A stretch of 64,000 bases of DNA, taken from NCBI RefSeq assembly GCF_900182555.1, contig NZ_FXTH01000001.1, positions 186,001 to 250,000 on the forward strand, given 5' to 3'. Every line of letters begins with the position of its first letter. Position 1 is the first letter of the stretch. The notes under the pieces were generated by a model. It ran no database searches, was not told the DNA's origin, and saw only the letters and a list, made by a program, of their open reading frames with translations. Positions 63,884 through 64,000 of the stretch are shown here, in pieces. A program made the position numbers and the translations under genes. The stretch comes from Fodinibius sediminis. Lineage in GTDB: Bacteria; Bacteroidota; Rhodothermia; Balneolales; Balneolaceae.

Positions 63884-64000
63884 GTAAAAACCACCGCCTG
63901 AACCTGCTTCGGCGCACGGGATCGCTCGCTGCGGAAATAAATGAAGATGTTGATTTTTCTATAGCTTCAACCCACCTGTTGCTATGGAACACTCACTGCC

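Larger units (their letters stand above)
63098..64000. other. 900-base region without a supported gene
   Basis: Holds the susC leader and promoter at its left end. A reading frame of 79 codons at 63597-63836 (plus) looks random. On the minus strand a short stretch near 63440-63515 reads like the end of a protein (VVSTGRWLDWRDEEAGPWEG) but is closed by a TAG just upstream. A perfect inverted repeat lies at 63858-63883. AT-rich patches alternate with GC-rich ones. No gene is claimed. Confidence 0.5.

Noticed and set aside
1-64000. tRNA genes, CRISPR arrays, prophage or insertion sequences
   Set aside because: No cloverleaf-like sequences, regularly spaced repeats, integrase, capsid or transposase genes were seen in the gaps or genes read.

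Overview
The window looks like a chromosome segment of a free-living, probably moderately halophilic member of the Balneolota/Rhodothermota side of the Bacteroidota supergroup. The reasons are a SusC/SusD outer-membrane pair, a GldC homologue, many lipoproteins, many acidic proteins, Bacteroidota-type -7 promoter boxes (TAnnTTTG and close variants), few strong Shine-Dalgarno sites and about 50% GC. The taxon is an inference. It is mostly ordinary core genome, about 55 genes plus the RNase P RNA, with no tRNA, rRNA, CRISPR array, prophage or recognisable insertion sequence.

Layout. 1-6.8 kb, minus strand: prfC (cut by the window edge), a DUF72 protein, a fatty-acid-hydroxylase-like protein, an M61 peptidase lipoprotein, a small lipoprotein and a serine hydrolase. 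7.2-10.1 kb, plus: the three-gene proton-translocating transhydrogenase operon pntAA-pntAB-pntB behind a clear promoter. 10.4-17.5 kb: a DUF2231 protein, a lipoprotein, an MFS carrier, nth, a Memo-like protein, gldC, ahcY and a TlpA-like thioredoxin. 17.7-23 kb: L-2-hydroxyglutarate oxidase next to a large FAD/Fe-S D-2-hydroxyacid dehydrogenase, then a Tat-exported sugar-isomerase-like protein. 23-28.5 kb: rhodanese, recN, a zinc metalloprotease and aat. 28.6-34.6 kb, minus: comEC, an AI-2E family protein, xseB and dxs in series. 34.8-38.3 kb: an isoaspartyl peptidase lipoprotein, two unknown proteins and purine nucleoside phosphorylase. 38.4-40.4 kb, minus: yggS, an unannotated 52-codon gene, a PspB-like membrane protein and divIVA, which recalls the ylm-divIVA cluster of Gram-positive bacteria. 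40.7-43 kb, plus: a Nif3-family protein, a zinc-ribbon-family coiled-coil protein that has lost all its cysteines, and rnpB with its terminator. 43-48 kb: OsmC, an M90 peptidase with smpB, a TPR lipoprotein, and a site-2 protease with arginine deiminase. 48-57 kb: a SirB1-like protein, a tandem GT2 glycosyltransferase, trxB, a DUF4342 protein, comM, an alpha/beta hydrolase and a TPR protein. 57-63 kb, minus: a DUF4412 protein and susC-susD. The last 900 bases hold no supported gene.

Links between genes. Envelope and periplasmic quality control is well represented (M61, M90, S2P, DUF5117-type metalloprotease, TlpA). Redox and one-carbon upkeep is covered by pnt, ahcY, trxB, OsmC and 2-hydroxyglutarate clearance. 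DNA uptake and repair is covered by comEC, comM, recN, nth and xseB. The items most worth a second look are the yggS-small protein-PspB-like-divIVA cluster, the cysteine-free zinc-ribbon homologue, the altered Fe-S loop of endonuclease III, the paired 2-hydroxyglutarate enzymes and an acidic orphan protein at 36.5-37.2 kb.
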